A stretch of 64,000 nucleotides of DNA from Leucaena leucocephala (GCA_037074615.1 CM073562.1:7425001-7489000), one strand, 5' to 3'. Positions 34,674 through 47,400 are shown, numbered from the stretch's first letter. Numbers and translations: made by a program. Notes: a model not told the origin generated them from the sequence alone.

Positions 34674-34991
34674 TCAGTTACTTTTCAAAAAAGCTAAACT
34701 CATTAAACAAACAGCTAAACAAAATGCAACATTAAACAAATATTTATTGATCCAAATATTCCAATTAAGCTCCAAAATCCTCAGAAAGATGGAGGAAGGA
34801 ACTTCTGATGAAGGTGGAAAGGTATAGGAAGAAAGAATTCGCTCATGTTTTCTTTGCTTGCAGCAGTCAACTTTTAATGTCTTAATATACGTTTCCCATG
34901 CGCGCAAGAGGTCTCCTGCTAATTTGTAACTCAGCCAAAAAGGTCTCCCGCAAGCTTCGTCTACCATGAGCACCGATAGTTCCTTCTTCAC
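34674..34991 (-). CDS. 105-residue ORF in the MULE copy B core, unknown
   Basis: Starts MKKELSVLMVDEACGRPFWL and continues LAGDLLRAWETYIKTLK, with a hydrophobic C-terminal stretch (FNVAFCLAVCLMSLAFL). The same sequence in copy A (from about 30973) is shortened by a small indel after AGDLLRTWET. No family is recognised and no transposase motif is present. It could be a captured host fragment carried by the family, or chance. Expression is not implied. Confidence 0.3.
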   Translation of the reverse strand: MKKELSVLMVDEACGRPFWLSYKLAGDLLRAWETYIKTLKVDCCKQRKHERILSSYTFPPSSEVPSSIFLRILELNWNIWINKYLFNVAFCLAVCLMSLAFLKSN

Positions 34992-35006
34992 ATTGATGTC
35001 TTAGTA

Positions 35007-35493
35007 TACAAATACTATTGGTAAAATTACAAATACTATTGTGGGAGTTGTAAATACCATTGGTAAAGTTGTTAACCCTATTGGCAAAGTTGCTTCTTCT
35101 CTATTGTGGGAGTTGCAAATATCATTACGGGAGTTGTAAATACCATTGACAAAGTTATAAATCCTATTGTGGAAGTTACAAATACCATTGGCAAAGTTGC
35201 TTCTTCTTCATTGGGAGAGTTACAAATACCATTAGGGGAGTTACAAATATCATTAGTAAAGTTGTAAATACTATTATGAGAGTTGCAAACACCATTGAAA
35301 AGTTACAAATACCATTGTTAAAGTTATAAATGTTATTATGAGAGTTACAAATATCATTGTCATACTTGTAAGTACTATTGACAAAGTTGTAAATACTATT
35401 ATAGAAGTGGCAAATACTATTGTAAGAGTTATAAATACTATTGATAAAGTTGTAAATCGTATTGTCAAATTTGCAAATACTATTGGTAAAGTG
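35007..35493 (-). repeat. 21-bp minisatellite, about 23 units (copy B short arm)
   Basis: Plus strand reads the AATACTATTGGTAAAATTAC type, the reverse of the unit in the left arm. It is about twice as long as the matching short arm of copy A, so unit number has changed since the copies separated. ORFs 35176-35517, 35274-35552 and 35338-35628 are array translations. Confidence 0.93.
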
Positions 35494-35634
35494 AAAACTA
35501 ATTTGATCTTTACACACAAATTTACAAATGATAGGTTGAGCCTCCTGCCCAATTTATCCTTTTTAATATTGAGATACCTAATTTATCTTTATGAAATTAA
35601 AATAGATTTTTTTTTTGTCTTTTCCTAAAAAAAA

Positions 35635-36219
35635 ATAGATGTAAAACGAATATCCAAAACGAAGGTAAACTACGTGGTGTAAAACGAACATCCAAAACGA
35701 AGGTAACCGCGTTTTGCATTATTCTTAGAGCATCAACGGAAATAATACCCCACAATTTTTACTGTTGTTTATTGTATTACTTGTTTTGGGCATCAACAGA
35801 AATCGTGGAGCACAATTATTCATGTGATCACGTTAGTTTTGTTATTTAATATTACTTGTTTGTTATATTTTTACTCATATTTTTTATTTTATTTTTTGTT
35901 TTAGTAAATTATAAGTTTTATGAATTATGAATTATTATATGAATAATTGAATTTTTAAGGCCAACATAATCATTTACATATTTGCTTATTTAATTTTTGA
36001 TTACTTATAACTAATCAAATATAAATTTTTTCATCAAACTATTTTCTTTCTCGTTGTAAACCAAATATTTGGTTGGCACTTTTTCCCTTCCCTTCCCTTC
36101 CATCCTCTCCTTTCCATTCCACCCCTCCACTTAACCAAACGGGTCCTTAATTAGACTCCATTGCATTGCCTATTATTATAGATAGAACGCTCAGTTAGGA
36201 CGATTACGGAGTTTTCGCC
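35635..36219 (+). promoter_or_regulatory. Upstream region of the LTA4H gene
   Basis: Begins with a 38-bp-period duplication of GTAAAACGAAYATCCAAAAC (35641 and 35679). An A+T-rich stretch follows, then C+T-rich text (36080-36130) before the ATG. TATTATTATAGATAG near 36171-36185 is the only TATA-like stretch close to the start. It is promoter and leader by position only. Confidence 0.4.
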
Positions 36220-39200
36220 ATGGCACCAGTTGACCCACACTCTTTCACTGACTCAACTCAACCCTCCACTTCCCATATCTCCCTTTCTTTCTACTTTGAC
36301 TTTTCGTCCTCCATAATCCATGCCTCTGCTCTGATTTCCCTCACAGACCCTCACTTTGGCCCTTTCTTCCTCGACACTCGTTGTCTCTCAATCGACTCCA
36401 TTATCGACCCGCAATCCAAAAACCCAATTCCATTTTCACTCTCCGACAATGATCCAATCAAGGGTCGTCAACTCTCCGTTTCTCTTTCGAGCCATTCCTC
36501 ATTTCTGGTCACATACACTACCTCACCTTCTTCTTCGGCCTTGCAATGGCTTAATCCCCTTCAAACATTAAATAAAACCCACCCTTTTGTGTATACACAA
36601 TGCCAAGCCATTCATGCACGCGCGGTGTTCCCATGTCAGGACACTCCTGCTGTGCGAATACGCTACTCTGCGCGCCTGAACATCCCGGATCAGTTATCTG
36701 CGGTGATGGCTGCCCGGCGCGTGGAACGACGTCATCCAGTTAACAACGAAGCAGAAGAACTGGGTTGTGGGAATTCATCGTGGTGTACAGAAGGTAGGGT
36801 GGTGGAGGAGTTTGTGATGGAGCAGCCTGTGCCTCCATACCTATTTGCATTTGCAATCGGGGAAATTGGGAACCGAGAGGTGGGGCCCAGGACTAGGGTT
36901 TATGCCGAGGCGGTGCCGGAACTGTTAGATCGAGCGGCAAGAGAGTTTGCAGGTACAGAAGATATGATAAGGCAAGGGGAGAAGTTGTTTGGAGAGTATG
37001 TTTGGGAGAGATTTGATTTGTTAGTATTGCCACCTAGTTTTCCATATGGAGGTATGGAGAATCCAAGGATGGTGTTCTTGACACCAACTGTGATTAAGGG
37101 GGATGCCAGTGGAGCACAGGTGGTGGTTCATGAGCTAGCTCACAGTTGGACAGGGAATTTGATCACTAACATGACCAATGAACATTTTTGGTTGAATGAG
37201 GTAAAGAAAGGTTCATTGTTTGATTACTATACATTTTTTAGTATCTAATACCAGTTAGAGTGCATCACTTCGTATGGTCTCTTGCTGATTCCCTTTTCTT
37301 AATGAGATTCTGCCTTATTTGAGTTCGGTTACCATAATGTGTTCAATTAATTTCCAAATGTTTTAATAAACTAGTGGACTGATAAGCTGGGTATGTTAAT
37401 CAATTTTCTCTTTATATAGTGTTTCTTATTTTCAACTCCACAAAATGTTTGTTGTAACTGAGAGTGTGGATGTGTTAAACGGAGGAAAATTATTTTTAGG
37501 GACCAACTTTGCTTTTTATTCGGAATTTTTTGTTCAGACCGAAGAACCAAACAATCCCCAGGAAATATTAATATGAATCGTTGTCATTTTTTTCTTTTTT
37601 ATGAATCAAATTTGTTATGTTTTTATGCAGTTTTTTTCTCTTGTTGGAATTCTTGGTTCCTATGATTAATTGAAAATCATGACGGCATGAAGAAAAACAA
37701 TTTTTTCATTAATATGTATACTCTTTATTTTGCATTCTTCCTTTAGCTTGTATTCTGTTTGTAGCATAGCCAGAGCTGGCTTGAAGGTATTACTCTTTAA
37801 TTTTATTATTGTTCAAGTGAATAGAGTCATTTGCTCTTGCATTGCATCAGAATTTTGGTTCAGAATTATTTTTTTTCCTTTGGGTTTGGGAAAATAAATT
37901 TGTAATAATGAAATTATTTTTAATTTAATTTTAGGGCTTCAGTACGTATGCAGAGAGGAGAATAGTGGAGCTTGTGCAAGGAGAAGAAAGAGCTGCAGTG
38001 AACACTGGAATTGGTTGGAGGGATTTAAATGAAGCTGTTGAGAGGTTCAGAGATAAAATGGAATTTACTAAACTTATAAATAACCAGGAAGGAATCGACC
38101 CAGATGATGTGTATTCTCCGGTTCCGTATGAAAAGGGTTTCCTGTTCTTATTGCGCATTGAACACCAGGTATTCTTCTTTGATTTTATATTGAATGCTTA
38201 CTCTTTTAATCATATTCCTGAAATTTCATGTTTCCAGGATCTTTAAACATCTGCTAATATTTTTTCAATTCATTTTTACATGCCCTTACTTTATGCCTGC
38301 ATGTCTTTTGTTCTTGATTTAAATTTTGAAAATATAAGTATGTTTTTATGATTAAGTCTTCTTAGAAACTTGGCTCTCTAGGACTATCTAAATGATGGTG
38401 AAATTATCTTTCTACATTGTGATCTGATTAGTTGTTTTTCTCCTGGAATGTACAGGTTGGGAGACCTACATTTGATGAGTTCCTGAAGAAATATATTGCT
38501 ACATTCAAGTTCAAATCAATCGACACTAAAACATTTATCGACTTTCTCAAAGCTAACATCCCTGGAATAGAGAGACAGATTGACCTAAAATTGTGGACTG
38601 AAGGTACAGGCATCCCTCCAGATGCTTACAAACCTGATTCTAGTGTATATAATATGATTGTGTCACTGGGAAATGAGTTCATAGATGGGAGGATTCCAAG
38701 GGAGGATGAAGTTGCTGATTGGCAAGGTCAGGAATGGGAGCTATACTTGAGAAATTTGCCAAACTCCATTGAAGCTTCTCAGGTTGTGTTTCTTCTCATT
38801 TGTTAATTGTGCCAAAATCCATTTGTTGATTTTTTTAAGGGAAAAAAAATCTTTCAAACTCCGATTGCCTTAACATTACTTTATATATGGTTGATTTCTG
38901 TTTCATTCATTTATTTTATTGTGTTTATTATATGTGATCTACATTTCTCTGTCGCATCTTTAGAACGATTAAATTGGTTTTGACTTGTGAACAATTTGAA
39001 CCTACTGTTTTGGGTCAGTTTGGCTTGGTTTTATTTTATATAGTTTGGTAACACCCATGGTTGTAGTACTTTCAAAAACAATGTTGAGCCACCAGGCATG
39101 TGAATTTCACATTAAATGTGACTTATGGCATCTTCATGGTTGTCTCTGGTGGAATATCATAGAAAATGCTTTGTAAATCGACAAAGTTGGTTATGGCAAT

Positions 39201-40248
39201 GAAAACAATTTGTTTTTGAAAAGTTCAGCGGGAAGGACAGAACAAAGGGCGTAATGGAATATGTTAACCTCTTTTTGTTTCGCTCTACATTCCTATAGGA
39301 TTTCATAGGTTGGTCATAGGCTCATTCTGCTTGAGGCTTGTAATTAGGGGTGTTCAAGATGTCCCATCCCAGCCAGCTTGTCCAGGTCTCACTCCCAATC
39401 AGAACAGGAGAAAAAGGGTTTGGGACGGGACGGGACAGGATGTAGGGCAGGGGTCTCCCGTCCCATCCTGACTAGGACTAGGATCGGGACAACCTCAGGA
39501 CGGACTTACAAGTCATGAGTGTTGAATTTAGTGCTGTGATTGATCAATGGGGCATGAAATATAAAGTATTTCATGAGGGGTTAAATAGATAGGTTTTAAT
39601 TTTCCTTTTACAACTCTTTTTCCCATTTTTCTTTTAAATTTTAGTTGCAAATGAGGGCTCTAAAACTTTGGAATAAAAAGTCAAGAAAGGTGGGGTAGGA
39701 TATGAATTGAATTTTGAAATCAAGTTCTTTTGAGAGATGATTTCATCATTAAACCTGGACATGTTTTTCCATGTTTTGTGCAGAATCTAATGAATAAGTC
39801 ACGTTGTGTATCTATTTTATTACATATGTTGATTGGTTGAATCCATATGTATCTATGTGCCAGACCTATTTATTAAAAGTAAACATGATCTTGTGGATGA
39901 AAACAAGAGACAAGTAAAATCCTAACAGTTGTATAACTTGACGTTTTGCAGCTCGTAGCCCTGGATTCGCGCTACAGGCTATCAGAATGGAAGGATTATG
40001 AGGTGAAGGTGGCATTTCTTCAACGTGCACTTTCAATTGGGTGCAGGGATTACTATAATGAAGTGGAGAAGACCCTAAAAGAAGTTGGAAGAATACTTTA
40101 TCTTCGTCCTCTTTACACTGCTCTGGTGCAAGGCATTGGAAAGGAAGAAGATAAAGTTTTCGCCAGACAGGTCTTCTCAGAGGCTTGTGAGATGTATCAT
40201 CCCATAGCTCAGGGTGTTGTTGAATCTATATTGGCCAAGCATCTGTAG
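36220..40248 (+). CDS. LTA4H: Leukotriene A-4 hydrolase homolog / leucyl aminopeptidase, 4 exons
   Basis: Exons 36220-37200, 37935-38168, 38456-38782 and 39952-40248; introns GT-AG; product 612 residues, the family's usual length. It is an M1 zinc metalloprotease that removes N-terminal residues from peptides and hydrolyses epoxides. Visible are the N-terminal beta domain with QCQAIHARAVFPCQDTP, the substrate-binding GGMEN (277-281), the zinc site HELAH (304-308) with third ligand E327 in NEHFWLNE, which closes exon 1, and the catalytic tyrosine in PYEKG (about 392). The C-terminal helical domain includes FLKANIPGIE and ends HPIAQGVVESILAKHL. The start is supported by a favourable GCCATGGCA context and by full-length family alignment from memory. 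No signal peptide is seen, so it is probably cytosolic. The frame is intact. Intron 3 (1.2 kb) holds unclassified repeats such as GGGACGGGACGGGACAGG (39423-39440). Confidence 0.95.
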
Positions 40249-43200
40249 AAGCAACATTGCATGAAATCTTACCCAGATTTTCTAATCTCTCCTTTTTGAG
40301 CCCACACATCAAGTCTATTTCTGATCCTCCGATTGAATTGATGGATTTTCTTACCCAAGTTCTTGTGTATGTGCAATGTCTCGTTCTCGCTAACTGTTTA
40401 AATACTTAAAATTTGTGTTGCAACTCGTACAGATGAATTCTACTTTCATAGAATAATTTGTCTCACTATTAGAGAGATATCCTTGGAATGAGAAGTTAAT
40501 TACCAATGTATATAAATATGAATTGCTAATTTGAGAGGCTTGAGCACTTTTGATTCCTTCTTCGGGTATAGACGGTCCAGATCTAATCTTTTTTATTTTT
40601 ACTTTTAAAATATTATTATAATAAGGAGAGGATCTAAAATAAAGATAATCTCTCAACTATTATCTTTTTTAAAAAATAATTTTTTTCCTTAAAAAGTGTC
40701 AATTGAAAAAAAAAATCTAGATTATCTAGATCAGATTTGGACCATAATGTTGCATGTTATTGGTCCTCAAATTAATTATTAGTTTAACCCTATATAGTAT
40801 AGTAGCTAACTTTTCATACTATTCTTTAAGTTTAGTTAACAGCTAAATTTCCAATTAATTAAGGGGATTAAAGGTAGAGAAGAAGATTCAGTTGGATTAT
40901 GATGATGATCTTAAAAAAGTAAACCAAGCAAAGAATGATTAGAAACTATTATTAGTATGATGAGACTTTTTAAGTATAGATAGTTTCATATATTATTGCT
41001 TACAAATAATATATCAGAGTTATAAAAGAAAAAAATAACTAAGTCAAAAGGTAAAATACTAGAAAACCTATTAAGTCTAATTATTTATGTTATAAAAATG
41101 CCTAGAAACTAGGAATGAATTTAATTCATAAATAATTATTTAGGAATTACTTGGTTTGCAATCCTAATACTAGATATGATCTATCATCTAAGAAAATTAA
41201 GAATTTTCAACAAAAATTTCTTTTAGGGTTTTTAATGAAGTCCTTCCAAAAATATGTTCAACATCAAAATTCAAGAACTTTATGAATAAGTGACAAGAAC
41301 ATATATATAAGAGGAATAATTATATAAATGAAGAACAAAATTAACAATTAATAAAAATATCATAATAGTTTGATCACGAATTTATTAAAAAAGAAATAAA
41401 TAATTTGATAAATAATTATTTAACACCCTAGAAACTAAGGAAGACTTAAAATTAGAAAATAGAAAAATCAAACCCTAATAAAAATTATTATAATTCCTAA
41501 ACAATAAGAATATAGAACTTAAGCCTACAACATACATTATTAAGAAAGAAGACGAATAGCCACTCATGTGACTATATGACATCATAATAAATAATGGAAG
41601 TAAGAAAACAATAGAAAATATATCTCTAAAAAATAATGATAATCTTTATTTATCTTCAGTATCCTTCTAAACTGTTATCTTTTCAAATATCTATAGAAAT
41701 AATTCATTTAACTCAAATATTCTAAAAACAATTCAGATAAAAAGTAATAGGATAAAAGATATAAAATAATTAATAAAAAATTAGAAAATATAATACATTT
41801 ATATATTATTCTTTAATATAATATAATTTTGAAATACATAAAAATAAAACACCTTCATATAAATAAATTTAGTCAAGAGAAATAATAAAATCAATAAAAA
41901 TATAATAAAAATATTTTTAATCATTTAATTTATTTAATTAATTAAAACATAAAATAAGTAAAACTATTATAATAATGCCCATTTAATATAATAAATTTGT
42001 TAAAATAGATATAAAATAATATGATAAAATAAGGAGATAATAGACTGTCTAGATTTGATGAAATAATGGTGCTAAGCAAAATGATGAATGGTGAAATGGG
42101 GTCCATATGCATGGTAAAGGAAGGCTTCTTCTTTTTTTGTCTCACTCAATAGGTTTTGAATTCTGGAATTAATTTTGCTGGGGAATTTAAAAAGGAAAAT
42201 TAATCTTTAATCCTCCAACTTCTGATTCGTTTATAACTTAGTATATCAATTAAGAGTGCTCATACCAAGTCAAGTGCCTCCCAATAAATAGGGACATGAT
42301 TAATTTTATGTCACGCCCTATTTTAATGACATTCTAGTTTTAGTCAAGACAAGATTGAGACATGCCATCTAATTATTTTATTTATGAAAAATTGAACCTA
42401 AATGTAAAAAAAAATAGAAAAATTGAAACAAATAGGTCATAGATTCATACATTTTTCAACAATTTTTTGATATTTTAAGAAATAATTCATACTAATATAT
42501 ATATTGATAAAAAATATATATTAATATATACTCTATGCGACTTAATTGTTGAATTTTTTACCTGCGTATGACTCTGTCCCTTATCTTTTTACTTTTTATA
42601 TTATTGTCCTTATCATCTATGACTCAATCCTAGGTGAAAAAAATACAGCCTTCAACTCAGCTCCACCTGGATATTTTTTATAAAATTTAAATAAAAAAGA
42701 AAGGGCTGAGGATGACCGATGAGGAAAAAGTTGTAGAGACACGACCAGTACCCTTACGCTTACTTCTTAAATATTTTCTTTTTGGTGTGTAAGTTTTCAT
42801 GATTCCATATGGTATGGGTGTCAAGAACTGGAAACACTCAATCATGCTTTGAGTCTTTGTTACTCACTAATTAGAAACATCATTTTTTTTTTAACACTGG
42901 TTTGATTCAATGGTTTTTTGAATACCTCTGACGCAGTTCACAAGGTGCAGAATTTGATCTTTATCAAAAGCATAATCATTCTTTTGAATTATATTTTTAG
43001 GAAAAAGGAATTTGGCTATACATTATAGTATAATTCATGCTCCACATTGATGGATTATAAATTTAAAAATTAAGTTTTAATCGAGTAAAAACTAAATTGA
43101 TCACAAGATTAATTTTTTTCAATATTAAAAAACAATATAATGTAAGAAATTATAGGAGTATTAGTACATAAAAATTAACTAGATGTGTGGATACATCGTA

Positions 43201-44835
43201 ATCTCATATTCTCCGAAGATTTGGTTTTGTTTCCCATAAATATTTGGAATATGAAATTATATTTATTTAATCTTGCAAAATCTCTTGTTCAAATGATATT
43301 GATTCTTAAAATTGCTTTTCCAAACAAAGCTTTGAATAAAAATAACATTCAAGAACCATAAATTTATTAAATTATTAAAAGGACTAAGCTTTCTTTCTGT
43401 TATAAATATTATTTATATATATATATATATGTGTGTGGATATCCATAACCTTTAGTTCTTAGGATTCCTCTTAGAATTATATCTTCTCTTAATGTCACAA
43501 ACTCATAACCTCCTCAATGAATAACTTGAGAGGGATTTCTTATTGTTAATGTTATTACATTCATCTTTATTCTTTTATAACTTTAGGTTTAGTCTTTAAT
43601 AATTGTGGCCTATAAATAGAGGCTATATACAATACATTTGAATAATGATGAATATACAAGTGAATAAATAATACTCTCTTATTTTCTCTCTCAATCTCTT
43701 ATTTTATTATTTTTTTTCACTCTAACTTCTTTATTTTTCTCTTATTTTTATAACACTTTTTTTATTTATTTTTCAAACCATGACATCGTGAAATACCACC
43801 AACATTCAAATTGATTTCATTAAGCTAATGAGATTTAATATATATGGTAAGTAATGTGTTCGTATCTCAGACGAACGCGAGTTCGATTTTTGCTGCGGTT
43901 GTGAGGGTTTTTTTGGTAGACGATCTTGTAAGTCTCCTATAAATACTCTCTAAAATATAGAGTTGTACCTTAACCTTGATGGAAGACTGATATCGAACTT
44001 ATTTAAATTTTTTGTACAAAAAAAATTGATTTCGTTAACAGAGTTTATGGCAGTCCATCCAACATTCAGAATTGATAATTTAATTGTTATTAAAGTGTTT
44101 AATCGTTTCCCAATAATGTTCACGTGTTTGCTGCCTATATGGGACAATGCTTGCTGCAAGTTTAAACGGAGCTCTTGAGTTTTCCGCTTCTCTCCTCCTC
44201 CTACCTGAAATTATACTTTAATATTTCTATTGTTTTGTGCCTCTATCTTTTTTTTTTAATCCTCAGAAATTGCTGCACTAATTCTATCATGTACAGTGGA
44301 ATAATTCTTAAGAACATTATCATTGGCTTGAACCAAATTTTCTACCGTCACAATTCTATCACATAACTTTGAAAGAATTAAACAAAATAATGATGATAGT
44401 AAAATACATAGATGCTATACCTAGGTAGTGTAAAAAAAAAAACTAAGTACAAAACACAACAAAAGTTGATAATATATAGAATAGTACCTCAACTATTGCC
44501 AAATATTATGTACTTCTGAAAAAAGATAGATAAATCATTAAAGTGATCTAAAAAATGAAGTAACTTTTAAAGTTTATTCTTATTTAATAGTATGGATTAA
44601 TTTTTTTTAGGAAGTTATGAATAAGGGTATTTTTGAAAAAAAAAACTAGTTAATACTCTACCTTATATGCAAAGTGACTAATACATAATACCATCAATTT
44701 GTTCTAAAAGCTAAGGTGACTAATTAACATGATTGGAGGAAGTATTATTTTAATTTTTTTTATACGAACTCTAAATCTACTTGGTCATTATACTAGTAGA
44801 ATTAGATTTTTTAACGAGGTAAAATGGCCTTTTAG
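40249..44835. other. Long A+T-rich intergenic, no supported gene
   Basis: The LTA4H 3' region, then very A+T-rich DNA. A (TA)n run lies at 43414-43430. A SINE-like piece may lie at 43840-43945 (contains GAGTTCGATTTTT, a B-box-like string), but the A box is not clear. The small ORFs (40390-40656, 41942-42145, 43950-44159, 43963-44178, 44175-44366) show no motif. Confidence 0.55.
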
Positions 44836-44840
44836 AACCA

Positions 44841-45010
44841 ACAAGCATTGGTCCAAGTGAAAGGGATTTTGACTGTTTAAATACGAGGTTTAGAATTTGA
44901 GTACATGCGAATACAGAAAATGTCTTTTAAACTAGACTTGGGATCGATATAGATACAATAAATGTAGAAAGTTTGATACTTCCTACACTGAGTATATAAC
45001 AGTCTAAAAA
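44841..45010 (+). mobile_element. Degenerate tRNA-derived SINE-like element
   Basis: TTGGTCCAAGTGAAAGG (about 44849-44865) resembles a pol III A box. AGGTTTAGAATTTGAGT (about 44886-44902) sits at a B-box distance but has lost the core GGTTCGA. The overall wording is like old plant SINE heads. Ends are not defined. Confidence 0.38.
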
Positions 45011-45316
45011 ACTATTTTTGTAGATTGGTTGTTTTTTTATCTAATTTAAAGTGTGGATGTTCAATAAAAGAATGCCCATTATTTAGACTTGTTATTGCCA
45101 TAACCGACCTAAATAATGGGCATTTTTGTATATTTACATGATTTTTGTTCCCCTAAAAACCCCCCTTTGAACACCTAAAAAGATAGTGGTGCAATATAAA
45201 TTCTAAAGCCAATGCAATATTCAAATCAATTTTTCCATCAATTTAAAAATTCCAAGAATAATCTTGCAATTAAAGTGTGAACTAATGTCAATATATTTAT
45301 ACAAAGGATATCCTTT

Positions 45317-45456
45317 GAATGAGTGGTGGACTATATATAAAGGGTATCTTATTGATTTTAAAGTCTTTTAAGTATATTTATACATATGTACTTAATTAGA
45401 GCCTTTAATTCAATAAGGTACCCTTTACTTCCATCTATTCTTCACTCATTCATACA
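45317..45456. repeat. Small inverted repeat, MITE-like
   Basis: The left arm contains GAATGAGTGG and AAAGGGTATCTTATTGA; the right arm is the imperfect reverse complement (CAATAAGGTACCCTTTAC ... CACTCATTC). Total about 140 bp, just beyond the left end of the copia element. Confidence 0.6.
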
Positions 45457-45649
45457 CTCTTTTGATCATAATATCAATCATACATAATGGGTTCATAAAA
45501 TTGAGATAAGTATATTATATTATCTTTATCTAAATTAATATCCAAATATCTCTCCTACTGTCTCCTCATATCTCTTATAATATATTAATTGTTTACAATA
45601 ATTAATTATTTTCATAATTACCATACTCCCCCTCAAGTTGGATCATAAC

Positions 45650-47400
45650 TATTGATCATATCTAACTTACCTATAAAACGTTCGAACACATCTTCTGGTA
45701 GTCATTTAGTAAGGATGTCAGCCACTTATAACTTGGTGGGAATATATGACAGGTTGATGGTCCTATCTTTAACTTTTTCTCTAATAAAATATCTGTCCAC
45801 ATCAACATGTTTGGTCCTGCTATGTTGAACAAGATTCAATGCCATACTTAGAGTTACTTTGTTATCACAATAGAATTTTAGTGAAAAATCAAACTAAAAA
45901 TTGGCTTTTTCTACCACTCTTTTCAACCATAGCCCTTCCATAATACCTTAAGATATGGCTCTTAATTTATATTTTGTACTACTATTTGCAACAACTCTCT
46001 GCTTCTTACTTTGCCATGTCACTAGATTACCCCATACAAAGGTGTAATAGTTAGACGTAAACCTGTTATTATCCTGATCTCCTGCCCAATCTGCCTCTAT
46101 AAAGATTTCAATGTCTATGTATTATTCTTTTTAAAGAACAATCCCTTGCCAGATATACCTTTAAGATACCTTAGAATTCTATAAGCTAAATTTAGATGCT
46201 TCTTTTTAGGAGCATGCATGTGTTGACTAACTATACTTACCGTAAATGCAATATTTGGCCTAGTATGCGAAAGATATATGATCTTATCAACTAGTCATTC
46301 ATATTGTCCTTTATTTGTTAATGCCTCATTTTCTTCTTGCTTTTTTTTCTCTCAAGCTATTTCCCTTTTTTCTTTACTAGTTTCTTTTTAGTACAAACAG
46401 GTACTTTACTCGGTTGACACCCAAGCATTCATGTTTCCTTGAGAAGATCCAGTATATATTTCCTTTGAGAAACATAGATTCCTTTTTGAGACCTTGCTAC
46501 TTCCATACCTAGGAAATATTTCAGTTTTTTAAGGTCTTTTACTTCAAACTGCTTATTGAGCACCATTTTAACTCTCTCCATTTTCTTGATGTTATTTCCT
46601 GTGATAATAATGTCATCCACATATACAATGAGGATAGTTATAAAATCAGCCTCTTTTAACAAAAATATGGTGTGATCTGACAAGGTTTATTTGTAGCCTT
46701 CAGCCTTGAGTACTGTAGAGAATCTGTCAAACTAAACATGTTGTGATTGCTTTAATCCATAAATCAATTTTTTTAGTCTACAACTTGACCATTTTTCCCT
46801 CTATCAATTATGGGTGGGATACTCATATAGACATCTTCCCTTAATTCACCATTAAGAAATACATTTTTTATGTCAAGTTGTTGGAGTAGCCAATCGGGAT
46901 TTATAACAATGGAAAGTAGGACCCGAATGGTATTTAACTTAGCAATAGGGCAACCATTTCATTGTAGTCAATTCCATAAGTCTGGGTAAATCCTAGGCAA
47001 CTAGCCTTGCCCTGTACTTATTTAATGAACCGCTAGCATTAAATTTTGGTGTAAACATTCATTTGCATCCCACAGGTTTCGCTCCTTCTGGTAGTATAGT
47101 GAACTCCTATGTCTCATTCTTTTTTAATACTCTAATTTCTTCTATTACTAGATTTTTCTATTCTCCAAGATCATCATATACATTTTTAGGGACTTGAATC
47201 CGATCAAGATTAGTAACAAAGCTGTAATGCTTCTCAGGGAAAGAGGAGTAAGAAACATACTTTTGAATAGGATGCTTGGTACATGCTCGAGTTTTCTTTC
47301 TTAATGCAACAGGAAGTTCTTCCTCTCTTGTCTCTATTGCTCGAATATTCTCATTAGTATTCACAAGACCTTCCACTGGTGATGAGATTGAGACCTCTTC
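45650..47400 (-). pseudogene. copia RT and RNase H, degenerate
   Basis: The minus strand shows the linker LRKKTRACTKHPIQKYVSY (about 47260-47320), RT with YRARLVA and GFTQTYGIDYNE (about 46950-47010), the catalytic YVDDIIITGN (about 46600-46630) and LKYFLGMEVARS. RNase H follows with EADWAGD (about 46090-46110), NLVTWQSKKQRVVANSS (about 46000-46050) and HVDVDRYFIREK (about 45770-45810). Several in-frame stops are present. The open stretch 46429-46683 is only the RT palm part, not a separate gene. Confidence 0.88.

Larger units (their letters stand above)
33292..35625 (-). mobile_element. Foldback-like MULE, copy B, inverted relative to copy A
   Basis: A 2334-bp element. The left terminus starts GGGGGAAACGATAAAAAAAA; the reverse complement of the right starts GGAAAAGACAAAAAAAAAAT. 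Flanks TAAAAAAAG (33283-33291) and TAAAAAAAA (35626-35634) match at 8 of 9 positions. Terminal unique sequence and core are those of copy A in reverse complement. The long minisatellite arm is on the left (about 33426-34340) and the short one on the right (about 35007-35493), the mirror image of copy A. Having its own target repeat suggests a separate insertion rather than one inverted duplication. Confidence 0.86.

Noticed and set aside
30559..35628. About twenty ORFs of 60-168 residues on both strands, looking like repeat proteins
   Set aside because: They are translations of the 21-bp arrays in several frames at once and change with array length. They start and end with the array, and no known domain is present.
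43840..43945. Possible second SINE with a B-box-like GAGTTCGATTTTT
   Set aside because: No convincing A box at the right distance and no defined 3' tail.
45072..45125. Stem-loop with arms AATGCCCATTATTTAG and its near complement
   Set aside because: It is a single short hairpin with a one-base mismatch in register and no poly-T tail or neighbouring gene. It is not enough for an RNA gene or terminator.
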